Shown: one piece after another, positions 24,628 through 38,700 of the stretch
Layout of the letters: each line of letters starts with the position of its first letter
Position numbering within the stretch: position 1 is the stretch's first letter
Assembly (NCBI GenBank): GCA_026545225.1
Contig: CM048846.1
Coordinates: 19,084,501-19,148,500 of the forward strand
Source of the DNA: Cornus controversa
Lineage: Eukaryota; Streptophyta; Magnoliopsida; Cornales; Cornaceae
Length of the DNA stretch: 64,000 bases
Direction of reading: 5' to 3'
Made by a program: the position numbers and the translations under genes
The notes under the pieces: generated by a model
Seen by the model: the letters and a program-made list of their open reading frames with translations, nothing else
The model's database searches: none
What the model was told of the DNA's origin: nothing

Positions 24628-24675
<48 letters not shown>
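24628..24675. repeat. (TA)n microsatellite
   Basis: About 24 TA units lie a short distance downstream of the patatin B stop codon. Confidence 0.9.
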
Positions 24676-24678
<3 letters not shown>

Positions 24679-24858
24679 CGTTGTAGGATGACTTCTGCAC
24701 CGAGGAAGAAGAAAAGAGGTTGCAGAGGAAAAGAAATAAGCAAATGCCCAAGAATTTATTATTCTCACTTGTTATTGGAAAACGAAAAAGGGACAAATTA
24801 TTTTAGAGGGAGCTCAGCTCTCTAAGCCTCTTTAAGATACATATGCCGTTAATATATT

Positions 24859-26692
24859 TTAAGTGGTACGGTGCTTTCTTTCATCTGAAAGCAGCTTGGC
24901 AAAGTGTCCAAGAGCTTCTTCATTGGTACCCTCTCCTTCAACTGCCTCAAATTCGCCTGTTTCCATATTCACCCTTGACACTGGCTTCTGTAATAGATTC
25001 TCTCCAATCTTCACAAGCCCTTCCAGATTCTCCTTTGTTGCAATATCAACCGAGGATAAGTCACCGGTCAACGTGTCATCCTGTCCATCCATCATAAGAA
25101 ATTATTAGCATGTTACCATAAATATTGACAAATCACATGCATAATAAAAAAAAATGACACAAACAATTATATGCACCACACAATACATACAAAAAATTTA
25201 CGTAGTTCGACTTTTGTAAGATTATAAGTTCTAGAAAGTGAGGTATTTTTAAGCATAACTTAAAATGGAAGAAAGAAAATAAATGTTGAGAGGGTAAGGG
25301 AGAGAACTCAAACAAATAAGTGAGAGAATAGAAAGTGTGGCAAAGTCTTCAGGTACTCATAATGATTGCCTTCATCACATCATTGTGCACTTCTATTTAT
25401 AGTGTTCTAGGCACATGACAATGTACGGACATCTCTCATGTCTCAACACACTTGTGTACCACAGCTCAAGTACTAGCATGCCCACAAGTCGCTCCATTAT
25501 TCTCCTGACCAAGATGTGCCTGAGTTGTGGGTCATAAGCCCTCCTACACTCCGTCCAGGCGAGCCCCACGTTCAAGTCTTCATCCCTCAAAAATTTCTTT
25601 TCCAACCCGCTCCCCTCATGGCTCGACTGGTGTCATAATTGGAGCTTCTAAAGAATGACACTTCGTGCACAAATGCCAATACTCTCTTGAATAATGCTTC
25701 AGTGTATGAGAGTACATCGTGCCGCGGGTCATGTTCCTCATACGTCTTCTAACATTATCTCTGCCATCATGGTTACCATACTCGGGCACGTGCCTTGCCG
25801 AGCTATCGCCCATGCTTTAAGTTTTTCACTAATAGGCAGCTTCAAATTGTGTGTTTTCTCCTAAGAAGCACGGACATAGACACAGGATATGGATATGGAT
25901 ATGATACGACACGGACATGGCGATACGACAAATTAAAAAAAAAAAAGACACGACATAGCGGGAATACGCCTATGTAATAATAATATATTAATATATATTC
26001 AACAAGTTAACCAATATTCACAATGCCATAAATCTAACCATAAAAAAAAATTACACAAATACTTCAATTTATTATCAAGCAATTAATGTATTTTCAAAAT
26101 GGGTGTTTTCATTGTATTTAAACCCACTACTAGAACCTTACACGTTACTCATTTTTGTAATAACAAACAAATAAATTTAAATACAAAATGACATGACCTT
26201 ATGTTAAATAAAGTTCTATTGACTTTCTTATTTTTTTGTTTCTAAATTTATTATTTAGAAATTTTATCTAACTATTTTTTATTTTAAAATTTTTTTTATT
26301 TTAGAAAATACTATATTTATAAAGAAAATGGCATAATAGTCATATTAAATGGTATATATATGTCATTATAGTTTTTTCAGGGGGTTAAGATATCAACTTT
26401 TAGAAGATAAGGGACTAAAATGTTCAAAAAAATAGTTCAAATGGGTCTTTTTACAACTTTGAAAAAGTTTAGGGATTTTTTTGTACTTTTAAAAATTACA
26501 AAATATACCTCGCTGTGTCTCCAGCGTGTTCTATCCGTGTCCCCCACGTGTCCTAAAAATAAAAAATTCAGGACACTTTTAAGAAGTGTTTGACACATGT
26601 CCGACGAATGTCTGAAAAATGTTCGAGTGTTCAACACGGATACGACACCTTTATATGAAGTGTCCGTACTTTCTAGGTTTTTTCCAAGCATA

Positions 26693-26728
<36 letters not shown>

Positions 26729-29700
26729 AAGGCATTGAATGCCTTTTAAACAAGACATGACATCCGCATTGTGATTTTGAAATTATGAATTTCCACTAGA
26801 GGCAAATGTACATGTTGGCCTATTTTAGGTAAATGAAATATACATATAGTAAATTCATATAATTCTATATGGTAAAGTGTGTGTGTGTGTGTGTATATAT
26901 ATATATTAGAAAAGGGAAATCTAAGTTGTCCGCTTTAGAGAGGGTAGGTTAGCTACTGTACCCATTTATTATTATTATTATTATTTTGGTGGCACAGAAC
27001 TCCCTTAGGTAAGGCCCTTTGGACCCACCCCAAAGTACAAACTGCGGTTGTAGCATCCTTGCCCCAAGACAATTGCAACAGGTTCAGTCAGAGCGAATAA
27101 AGGGGCTGGTAAAGCTCGAACCTGGGCAAAGGAAGTCCCCCTCAACTTACCATCCAAAGCCCTGGGGGCAACTATACCCATTTTTTTGTGAACAAATATG
27201 TCCTTAATACATAGTTCTAACTCTTTGCTATTAGGCTTATTTTAGTCCGTTAACAATTTTAGACCAAATGTGTCTCTTTTATGAGTTACAAGTTTATAAT
27301 CACTTTCGCAACCAATACAACAATCGGTTGGCACCCAGTGTCACCACCACCAGATCATCATAATCATCGCCACCACCATTCTCACCCCATAACCATCGCC
27401 AGCACACCCAACGGGGCCACCACCACCAACTCCGCCCCCACCACCACGACCACCACCACTGCCACGGTGTATTTTGAAGAATGAACCACCACCACCATTT
27501 ACTTTTCCTATCGTAACCAATACAACAACTGACAGGCACCACAGGGACAACATCACCACCACCACCACATCATCATCATAACTATCGCCACCACCATTCT
27601 CACCCCCACAACCACCACCAGCACACCCAACACCACCACCACAACCATCTCCACCCCACCACCATTGTCACAATGTGTATTATGGAGAATGAACCACCAC
27701 CACTATCCTTCCCTACCACTATCTTCTCAATTCTTTCTCTCTCTAAAACCATCTCTTTCTAGAATTTTTAGCATGCCGCAAGTTGAATTTGAAACAATAG
27801 TTTCAGCCTGCGACGGACATTGATATCTCAATATAATTTGAGGCATTAGACAAATTTGTAAAATCCCTTGCTTTACACTCCGTCTGATGGAGCAAATGTC
27901 ACCTACCTTTATATAGACACCTCCTATTCTTCATTACTCCATTACACTCTTAGATTACTACATGCAATCTTATACAATTCTACCCAATTATAAACTGGGA
28001 CACCTCAATATAATTTTGTTTAATATATCAATATTAAATAATATTTAATAATAATTATTTTGCAATAATGTAATGAGAGGGAGAAAAGAAAGTGAGTAAT
28101 AAGAATAAAAAAAAGATAAAAATTATAAGTTTAATAGAAAAAATAGGAAATGAGAGAAAAACTAGGAGAAAATGAAAAATCTTATCATTTCCCCAACATC
28201 AATTTTTCATTAATGAATACAATTGTAGCCTAGGAATATAAAATAAATAAAACAAATTAGAGACCCAATATTAATACATCTTATTAACGGCTGTAATGAT
28301 TAGCCATTGGTTGAGGCTAAGAATATAAAATAAATAAAAATTTTACCGCCCTAATACTAATCAATTCTATTTGATGGCATTGACTGAAAAATTGCCTACA
28401 AAACTCTGGCTAACAGGAACAAAGTGCCTGAAAATTCAGATCTCATCGCTGTCCCTCCTATTTTTTGCCAGAATTGTTTGAGGTCAGCAGCGGTGGCGTG
28501 GTTTAAGTCGACAGAAAGGTCAGTAGTAGTGGCATGGTTTACGGCACAGATGAGGTTGGTGGCGATGGCACGGTTCACAGTCTCGACCATAAATTTGAGA
28601 GAGAAATAACGTGAGAGATGAAAATGGTTACGAGTTGGTTGTATTTGAAATTACATTCATGTTCATGTTTTATATGAGGTGGAATGTACTATTTAGGTTA
28701 TTTTTGTCATAAAAAATGGGAACTGAAACTAAGGGCTAGTTTGGTACACAGGAATGGAGGTGGAATGGAATGGTCATTCCATATTTGATTCTCTTTCTCT
28801 CGTTTATTGTGCTACATTAGAAATAGAATGGCCATTCTAAGTCATTCCAACAAATCCATTCCACTTCTTGAATCATGGAATGACCATTCCATTCTCACTT
28901 ATTATTAAAACCATCCCCTCTCTCTTCCTTAATGCATCTCTCTCTTTTACAACTTATTCTAGAATATATATAAATCATCCTCTCTCTCTTCATTAATACC
29001 ATTTCATTCTTACATTATTCTCTATTTGTAGCCAAACATTAGAATGAGAATGGTCATTCCATTCTATTCTCATTCTCATTCCATTCCTGACTTCATTCCA
29101 TTCCCACTTCATTTCATTCCAACATACCAAACTAGCCCTAAGGGTGTGTTCACTAACAAAAACTTTTTTTTTTTGCACTCAGAAAAAAATAAAAATATAT
29201 TCTTGTTTTTCTTAGTGGAATTAGAAAGCAGAAATAACGTTCATTCAAAATTGTTGTTTTCACATATTTTAGAACAAAAAACAAAAAATAGTGTTTAATA
29301 ACTGTAGAGACCAGGACTAATTTAGGTTGATTTTCATTTTATTCATCATTTTTAACATAAATGTATTTTAAATGATATTTATTAGTTTTTGAGTGTGATA
29401 AATATGTTTGGGAAGTTTTAGATATTCTAGGAACATTTGAGTGAATTTGAGAATTTTGAGTCTTCGGGGCCCATGACGCGAGTCAGGTGGGCTCGTGAAT
29501 TCAAACATTTTTAAAAAATATTTAATTTTGATTTTAAACCAAAGAAAATATTTAACGAGTTAAAGAAGTGATTTTAGAGCCGTAGGAGCTTTTAAAATCA
29601 AAAACAGAGTTCGGGAGGGTATGTTAAGTTGTCGGGGGCATTTTGGTCATTTCACGCTTATATATTATATCTATCAAGTGGGTGGAAGAATCTCTGCACT

Positions 29701-32700
29701 TTTTTACAGACCAAGCTCATGCTTATCTCTCTCTCACTTCATCTATCTTTCTTCTTTCTTCAGTTCAGAAGCATTTGCCTTAAATTCGGGAGTTACTGGT
29801 ATAGGACAACTCATAGCATGGGTCAAGGGTTTTGGTTCGAATGAACAATATTTGATTTTGGCAAGGTATACCTCGGTGAAATTCTTGGAGATTGCTTGGA
29901 AAGCCTTCAAATTCGAGGTAAGGGTGTTCTTTCTCTCCTAATTGTCAATTCTAGGGTTTCAGGTGGTTTGGAGAGGTATCAGTTGAGTTGACATGTATGA
30001 GAGTGGTGGGATGGGCTGTGGTGTTGTGATTTCCTCATTCTTTTATGATTCCTACATGCTAGAATGATTCTTATTGTGATATATATAATGTGTTGAATGT
30101 GTACATACAATATGTACAAATTGAAAGCATATCTAACTATGTGATATATTGTGTGCATATGTGATTTATATGCAAGAGTTGAACATATATATGATTATAT
30201 GATATTTTTGTAATGAGAATGTATGCTATATATAACTTTAGTAAGAATGTGCATCGAAAAAGCATGAAAAATATAAGTTGTGTTATATATGTTTAAAATG
30301 CATATATGGGTAATTGTTAGAAATTTATGTAAGTGGACCATGCACAGGGTTTTGGAGTTGCTCAACTGTGTCACGAGAGTGGTATAATTATTCACTAGGT
30401 ATGACCATCGGAGTTGCCTCACTATATCAATGCTAAAGGCTAAAACTCAGAGTTGTCCATAAACCTAGTAAGCATTGAAGTTGTCCACTCACATTCGACA
30501 AGTCAACATATTGCCAATGTTGATGATCATTTAGAGTTATCCAAATCATACGGGTATTATCAGATGTATCCAAGGCCACATCATCGTTGGAGTTGACCAA
30601 TCATGTTTACATATCGGATTATGACCGAGAAGGTGTATATATATCTTGTTACTTATGTGCTTAAATTGTTAAGCATGATATATGATTTAAATCCATGCTA
30701 CTTGACTTTCATTTTTGATGATTAACATGAGGACATTGAATGTGCCATGTAGTGTAATGACATGCATATCATGTAGGTTGGTGTTGGGTCGATGCCTAAG
30801 TGGGTTGGGGTATTCTTATTGATTGTAGTTGTATGCTCACCCATCTCTCCCAAACATTTTTACAGATAAGGCGCCTATGATGAACGGGACTTGAGCATCC
30901 AAGTGGAGGTCCTTATAGCTTTTGGCTTTATTTTGGATATTTTGCATATGGCTATCCATGTCAGTTTGTGGCATGTTAATTTGTTATAGTTATAGTTATA
31001 GTTGAATTGCTTTTATTTTTGGACCGTAAATTTATAATTCAAATGATAACTATATACTTGGAAGACCATTTTAATGAATTGTGTGTTTTGGATCATTTAT
31101 GTATGAGAAATGAGGAAGGCTTATGAATGTGGGACTTGTGACCAATGATATGTGTAATTTGATTCAAATGCATGAGAATATGTACATTGTGGGATTTTGT
31201 TTAATGGAACTTGTGGTTTAAAGTTCAATGTATGTTTTAGAGCATTACAATTGTGTGGGAATGTTGTGTGGAAGATCCCAAGGACTTAGGATATATTTTT
31301 AGGTGAATGGAATGGATGGTGATCATTTGTGAGAAATTTTGAAATTTCAAGTTGAATGATTTCAATGTATTATAATCATCATTACGATGTATCATAACTC
31401 GGTGATGCATCGTAAAAGAGTGGGGAATTGGGGACTGAAAATAAAACTCTTTGCAAGATATTATGTAATATTGGTGATGTATCACACATTACGATGCATC
31501 AAAGTGGACATTACGAAGTATCATAATTAGGTTGAGAATTTTGAGATGGAAAAACAGAATTCTTTGCAATATGTTTCGCAACTTTCGCGATGCATCGTAA
31601 ATTATAATGCATCGAAACCAACATTATGATGTATCGTAATGTGTGGCTGGGTTGGACATTGAGATGTGTTTGGATAAGTAAGGAATATTAATTATCTGGC
31701 CCATTGGGATTGGTTGAAATTGGATTATACGTATATATGTACATGCATATGATTTAAGCTTCCGTGGTAATATAGAGGGATATATGGTTCATTAAGGCTT
31801 AATGGACGGGTTCACTCCGGTGACTTAAAAATCGGGGCGTGACAACTTTGTATCAAAGCGACGATGTGAATACCTTGGACGAAGGGTGATAATTTGATTA
31901 AGTGTTCATTTGATTTTAAGGATTGGGACATAAGGATTTAGACTTGAAGTTAATAAATTATTTATGTGTAACATGATTACTTACTTACGCTTTTATAACA
32001 TGCTAATTGTGGATTGAATTGGCATGGTGTTGTGTGAACATGGCGAGAGTTATATATGTATATCGCAAGAGAAACTCAAGAAAAGGAAGTTCAAGCACAA
32101 CTTAGGGTTGGCTTGAGACAAAAAATGGTGGCAATTAAAGAATATCTAAAGTTTAAGCCACCTACATTTGCTAGTGGACGTGATCCACTAGTGGCAGAGG
32201 GTTGGATATGACAAACCTATAAGCTTTTGGTTGCTCTAACAATCGATAAAGACTTAAGGGTTGGAGTGGCGATGTTTCACTTGTAAAGGGAAGTGGATAT
32301 ATGGTGGTAGTTTATTGGGAAAACCCATAACACCAAAATTATGGAGTGGGAAACATTCAAAGGACTTTTCTTTGACAAGTTCTTTCTGGCTTTAGTGAAG
32401 GACCAGATGAGGCAAGAGTTCATTAACCTAGTTCAGGGGGACTTGGACGTTATGGGGTACAAAACCAAGTTTATGTCCTTGGCTCGCTTTGCACCAGAGA
32501 TAGTGAATGATGAAAATTTGAGGGTGAAGAAGTTTGTGAAAGGGCTCAAGGCCTCTATCAGAAAGAGTGTCAATCCTAGGCTTGAAAGTCTATGATGAGG
32601 TGGTTGACAGAGCTTTAGTGGTGGAAAAAGATGATAGAGATACCCAAAGGAAATGAGACTCTAAAAATCAAGTGAAGGGTGTCGAGGCATCCTCGAGTAA

Positions 32701-35700
32701 ACAAGGAAAGAAAAAGCACAGAGAAAATGTATCACTTTCTCAAGGGCATCAGTAGACTCGCTCAATATTTTAATTGACTTTGCCTACCAGATCTTTATGA
32801 TCTACAATGGTGTGCTTCCATTGCCAGTAGTCTGTCTATTACAGATATGAGTGCCCTCAGAGGCAAGTTATGACACTAGTGCCAACAATATCAGCGGGGG
32901 AGCGGACATGCTTCCATTGCCATTAGCTTGGACATATTAGGGCTAACTACCCTCAGAGGCAGAGTGGTTTAGGGTCTCAACAGAGGTCCGTGCAGGCTGT
33001 CATAGTTCAGTTTGGCTTTATGGCGTTGCCACCACCTTAGCCACCTTAGTCAGTTCATGGGTCTTGGGCAACGAGAGGTTTTACAATTGCTTCTAGTCAG
33101 CAGTCAAGGTTAAAAAGGACTGGCTAGCAAGGTCAGCAGACACAGGGCTGTGTTTTTACACTTGCCTAGGCAAAAAGGTACCAGGACCATCAGTGGTCAG
33201 AAGTATTTTCCTAGTTTCTAGCTCATGGGGTAAGGTGTTGATAGATTTAGGTGCATCACATTCATTTAGATCTACTGCATTTTTTTATGCCTTGGGGCTG
33301 GAGGTGTCATCACTAGAGTCACTATTGTCCATTGATATGTCCGTTAGGCGTAGAGTTACCCTGGGTAGAGTGTGTCGGTCTTGCAAGCTCGAGGTTATGG
33401 GACATCAGCTAGTGTTTGACTTTGTGCTACTAGATATGATCATTTTTTATGTCATTTTAGGTATGGATTGGTTGTCTACATTTAGAGCCACATCGATTGT
33501 CTCCGTAGAAGAGTGACAGTGTGCACACCCAAGGGTGATTGCTTCTATTTTGTGGGGGAGCGGGACGATTTCTACATTCCATCATTGCTTAATTTCGGTG
33601 CTAGGAATGAAATTGCATGTTTTCTAGCTAGCTTGTTAGTTGAGGATGATGCGGTTATGACTCGTGAAGGGTTTCCACCGGTGGTATGTGAGTTTTCAGA
33701 TGTGTTTCTGGGAGACTTAATAAAATTAGCTCCGACGAGGGATGTCGTATTTAACATTGATCTTACTCTAGGTACTGCACATATCTCTATGGCACCGTAT
33801 CGTATGCCTCTGGTAGAATTAAAGGTATTGAATGATCAATTGCAAGATTTGTTAGATAAGGGATTTGTACGGCCTACTACATCGCCTTGGGGAGCTCCGG
33901 TTCTCTTTGCTAAGAAGAAGGACGGATCTTTGCGGTTATGTATAGACTACCAAAAGTTGAACGAAGAAACGATCAAGAACAAGTATCCCTTGCCAATGAT
34001 AGATGACTTGTTTGATTAACTCAAGGGTTCAACATGCTCTTCAAAGATCGATTTGAGGTCGAGGTATTACCAGTTGAGGGTAAAGGAAGAGGGCATTTTG
34101 AAGATAACTTTTTGGACTAGATATGGACATTATGAGTTTCTAATGATGCCATTTGGTTTAACGAACCCACCGACGGCATTCATGGACTTAATGAACCGAG
34201 TCTTTAGTGTGTACTTGGATAGGTTTGTGGTGGTATTTGTGGATCACATCCTCATGTACTCTTCTTCTATGGAGGAGCATGAGATTTATTTGAGGACTGT
34301 ATTATAGATTTTGAAGGAGCACTATTTGTCTGCTAAATAAAAAAAATGAGAATTTTGGCTAACGAAAGTGAAGTTCCTAGGACACGTGGTGTTGGAAGGA
34401 TGAGTCTCTCTAGATCCTTCTAAGATTGGAGCGATGATGAATTGGGAAAGGCTGAAGAACGTATTTGAGATACGTAATTTCTTGGGGCTAGCGGGTTATT
34501 ATCGGCATTTCGTAAAGAACTTTTCAAATTTAGCAGCGTCGATGACTACACTTACTCGCAAAGGAGTTAAGTTTGTGTGGAATGATGCTTGCGATCATTC
34601 TTTTATAGAGTTGAAGAGTAGATTAACTAGTGCTATGATATTGATTATCCTCGAATGTGGTTTGGGTTAAGTTATCTACTGCGACGCTTCATGGGACAAA
34701 TTGGGATGTGTACTAATGCAAACTGAGGGTGTTGTTACATATGGTTCCCGACAGCTGAAGACATATGAGAAAAATTATCCAACCCATGACTTGGAGTTAG
34801 TGGTGATAATTTTTGTTTTAATGATATGGAGGCATTATTTGTACGAAAAAAAAGTTTAAGGTTTTCTCCGATCACAATAGCTTAATGTACCCTTTTTCAT
34901 AAAATCACTTGAACATAAGGCGAATAAAGTGGGTAAAGTGCATAGAAGATTACAACTTCGATCTTCAGTATCACCAAGGGAAATCTAATGTGGTTGTCGA
35001 TATTTTAAATAGAAAATCACATGGTACTTTGGCAAACATTGTCATCCGAAAGTGGAAGATGATGGAAGAAATCTCAAAAATGGGATTATACTTTAGTGAT
35101 AGTGGTGAACCGACGACATTATTCACACTTATTTCACAACCTACTTTTGTCAGTAGAGTGGTTGAGGAACAAGGACTTGATAGTGAGATAGAGAGCATTC
35201 ACTCTCAGATTTTGGGTGGCAAAGTAGTGGAAGATTGGAGTGTTTGTTCTGACAAATGTATGAGGTTTAAAAGGAAAATGGTAGTACCATTGGCTTGTAA
35301 GGCTGAGGTCTTTAGAGATTTTTATAGCTCTAGACTTGCAGTGTATCCCGGTGGTACCAAAATGTATCACAATTTAGGTAGAAAATATTGGTGGAAGGGT
35401 ATGAAAAAGGACGTCGTATAGTTTGTAGCGAAGTACCTCACTTAATAACAAATGAAGACTGAACATTAGAGACCGGTGAGTTTATTACAACCAATACTGA
35501 TGGTTATGTGAAAGTGGGAGCACGTCACTATGGACTTTGTGACGAGGCTATCAAAAATAAGGAAGAGTCACAACGTAGTTTGGGTTATTATGGACAGATT
35601 GACCAAGGTGGCTCACTTTCTTCTGATTCGAGTAACAGATGACGTGGATATTCTTAGTCGGCTATATATTGATTAGATTATGAGACTACACAGAGTGATA

Positions 35701-38700
35701 ATTTCTATTTTGTCCGATAGAGATCCGAGGTTTACGTCATAATTTTAGTAGAGTTTTTAGGTAGCACTTGATTTAGATCTCCATTTTAGTACAACTTTTC
35801 ATCTTCAAACATATGGTCAATCAGAGTGTACTATACAGATTTTGGAGGATATGTTTCGGGCATGTGCGCTTGATTTCCGTTGTAGTTGGGATGATCACCT
35901 TCTATTGGTGGACTTCGTATACAGTAATAGCTATCAAGCTAGTATTTAGATGACTCTATTCGAGGCTTTGTACAGTAGACCTTGTAGGTCACCCATGTAT
36001 TGGACAAAGGTTGGGGAGACTATTGCCTTGGGACCGGATATAGTCCGAGAGACTACTGAAAAGATAAAGGTGATAAGGCAACGATTGCTTACCTCTCAGA
36101 GTCGTCAAAAGAGTTATGCCAATAGAAGGCGGTGACGTTTAGCATTTGAGGTGGGGGACCATGTTTTCTTAAAGGTCTCACCACGATGAGGTTTGATGAG
36201 ATTCGGGTGTAGCAAAAGCTAGCGCCACGATTTATCAGTCTATTCAAGATATTGGATTATGTAGGGGAGGTTGCTTATCACTTGACATTGCCATCACAAA
36301 TGTTAAGTGTGCACAATACTTTCCAAGTTTCTATGTTGAGAAAGTATGAGTTGAATCCATCACATGTGTTAGACTAGACAGATCTTAAGGTGGAGGAGGG
36401 CATGACGTATGAGAAGAGATCAATTCAGGTTTTTTGATGCTAAAGAGCAAGTGCTACGAGACAAGACCATTCATTTGGTCAAGGTGCTTTGGAAGCATCA
36501 CGGGGTTGAGGAGGCTACGTAGGAACGGGAATAAAAAGTTCGTTCAAAATATCTCGAGTTGTTCACTACTTAAGGTTATAGAGATCGGGACCAATTTTGG
36601 CCAGTTTTCATTTTATTCATCATTTTTTTTTACCATAAATACATTTTAAATGAGATTTAGCATGTTTTGAGCATGAGAAACATGTTTGGGATCTTGTTTA
36701 GAGGTTTTGGGAGCATTTGGGTGATTTTTAGAATTTTAGGTCTTCGAGGCTCGAGACGCGGGTCGGGTGGACCTGAGAATCCAAATTTTTTTTAAATATA
36801 TATATTTTTAGTTTTAAACCAAATTAAATATTTAAAGAGTTAAGGAAGTAATTTTAGAGCCGTTGAAGCTTTTGAAATCAAAAATGGAGGTTAGAAAGGC
36901 ACGTTAAGTGGCCTAAGGGTATTTTGGTCATTTCGCGCTTAGATATTATATCTATCAAGTGGGTGGGAGAATATTTGCACTTTCCCAAAGACCAAGCATA
37001 TGCCTATCTTTCTCACTTCTCTCCAATTTATCCCTCTTCATTCTCTTTCCATTTCAAAGGTCATCGGCTTAGTTTTGAGAGTTGCCTGTGAAAGACAACT
37101 TGTAGCATGGGTCAAGGGTTTTGGTTTAAACTGAACAATCATAATTTTGGCAAGATATACCTCGGTGAGATTTTTGGACATTGCTTGGAAAGCCTTCAAA
37201 TTCGAGGTAGGGGTGTTCTTTCTCTCCTAGTTGTCAATTCTAGGTTTCAGGTGGTTTGGAGAGATATCGGTTGAGTTGGCATGTATGAGTGGTGGGAGGG
37301 GCTGTGGTGTTGTGATTTTCTCCTTCTTTTATGATTCCTACATGCTAGAATGATGCATATTGTGATATATGTAATGTATTGAATGTATACATTAAATGAC
37401 TACAAATTGAGAGCATATATAACTATGTGTTATATTATTTGCATGTGTGATTTATATGCCAGAGTTGAACATATATTTGACTATATGGTGTTTGTGCAAT
37501 GAGAATGCATGCTAGATACAACGTTAGCAAGAATGTGTATTGAAAAAATATGAAAAGTATATGCTATGTGTTATATATGTTTAAAATGCATATATGGGTA
37601 ATTGTCATAAATTTGTGTAAGTGCACCATGCACGGGGTTTCGGAGTTACCCAACTATGTCATGAGAGTGGTATAATCATTTACTAGGTATGACTGCAGGA
37701 GTTGCCCTGTCATATCAAAGCTAAAGCCTATAACTCAGAGTTGTCCATAAACCTAGTGAGCGTCGGAGTTGTCCACTCACATTCGACAAGTCAACATATT
37801 GATAATGTTGTATGATCCTTCGGAGTTGTCCAAATCATACGGGTATTATCGGAGGTGTCCAAGGCCATATGATCGTCAGAGTTGACCAATTATGTTTACG
37901 TATCGGATTATGACCGAAAAGGTGTATATATATCTTGTTGCTTATGTGCTTAAATTGTTAAGCTTGATATATGGTTTAAATACATGTTATTTGACTTGCA
38001 TTTGTGATGATTGACATGAGGACATTGAATGTGCCATGTAGTGTAGCAACATGTATATCATGTAGGTCGGTGTCGGGTTGATGCCTAGGTGTAGTTGTAT
38101 GCTCACCTCTTTTTCCCTAACTTTTTACAGATAAGGCGCATATGACGAATGAGACTTGTGCATCCAAGTGGAGGTCCTCATGACTTTTGGATTTATTTTG
38201 GATATTTTGTATATGGTTATTCATGTCAGCTTGTGGGATGTTGATTTTGTTGTAGTTGTAGTCATAGTTGAATTGCTTTTGTTTTTGGATCGTAAATTTG
38301 TAATTCAAATGATCACTATAAACTTGGAAGACCATTTTAATGAAATGTGTATTTTGGATCATTTATATATAAGAAATGATGAAGGCTTATAGATGTGGGA
38401 CTTGTGATCAATGATATGTGTAATTTGATTCAAATGCATGAGAATATGTACATTAGTTGTGGATTTTTGTTTAATGAAATGTGTGATTTAAAGTTCAATG
38501 TTTGTTTTAGAGCATTACAATTGTATGAGAATGTTGTATGGAAGATCCCAACGACTTAGGATATATTATAAGGTGAATGGGATGGATGGTAATTTCTAGT
38601 CGAGTGATTTTGATGTATCATAACTCATAACTCAGTGATAGATCATGATACATTGTAAAAGAGTGGAGAATTGAAGACTGAAAACAGAACTCTTTACAAG

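Noticed and set aside
24859..25080. Isolated patatin pseudogene fragment
   Set aside because: Its acceptor and reading phase match exon 5 at 42974, and the joined protein has the same 389-codon length as copy A, so it is better read as the last exon of copy B.
27281..27568. His/Thr-rich and Gly/Trp-rich proteins on opposite strands
   Set aside because: Both arise from CCA-rich low-complexity DNA inside an intron; no start context or conserved domain is seen.
32341..36135. Several plus-strand open frames as separate host genes
   Set aside because: They are consecutive pieces of gag, protease, RT and integrase between two LTRs with a perfect target duplication.
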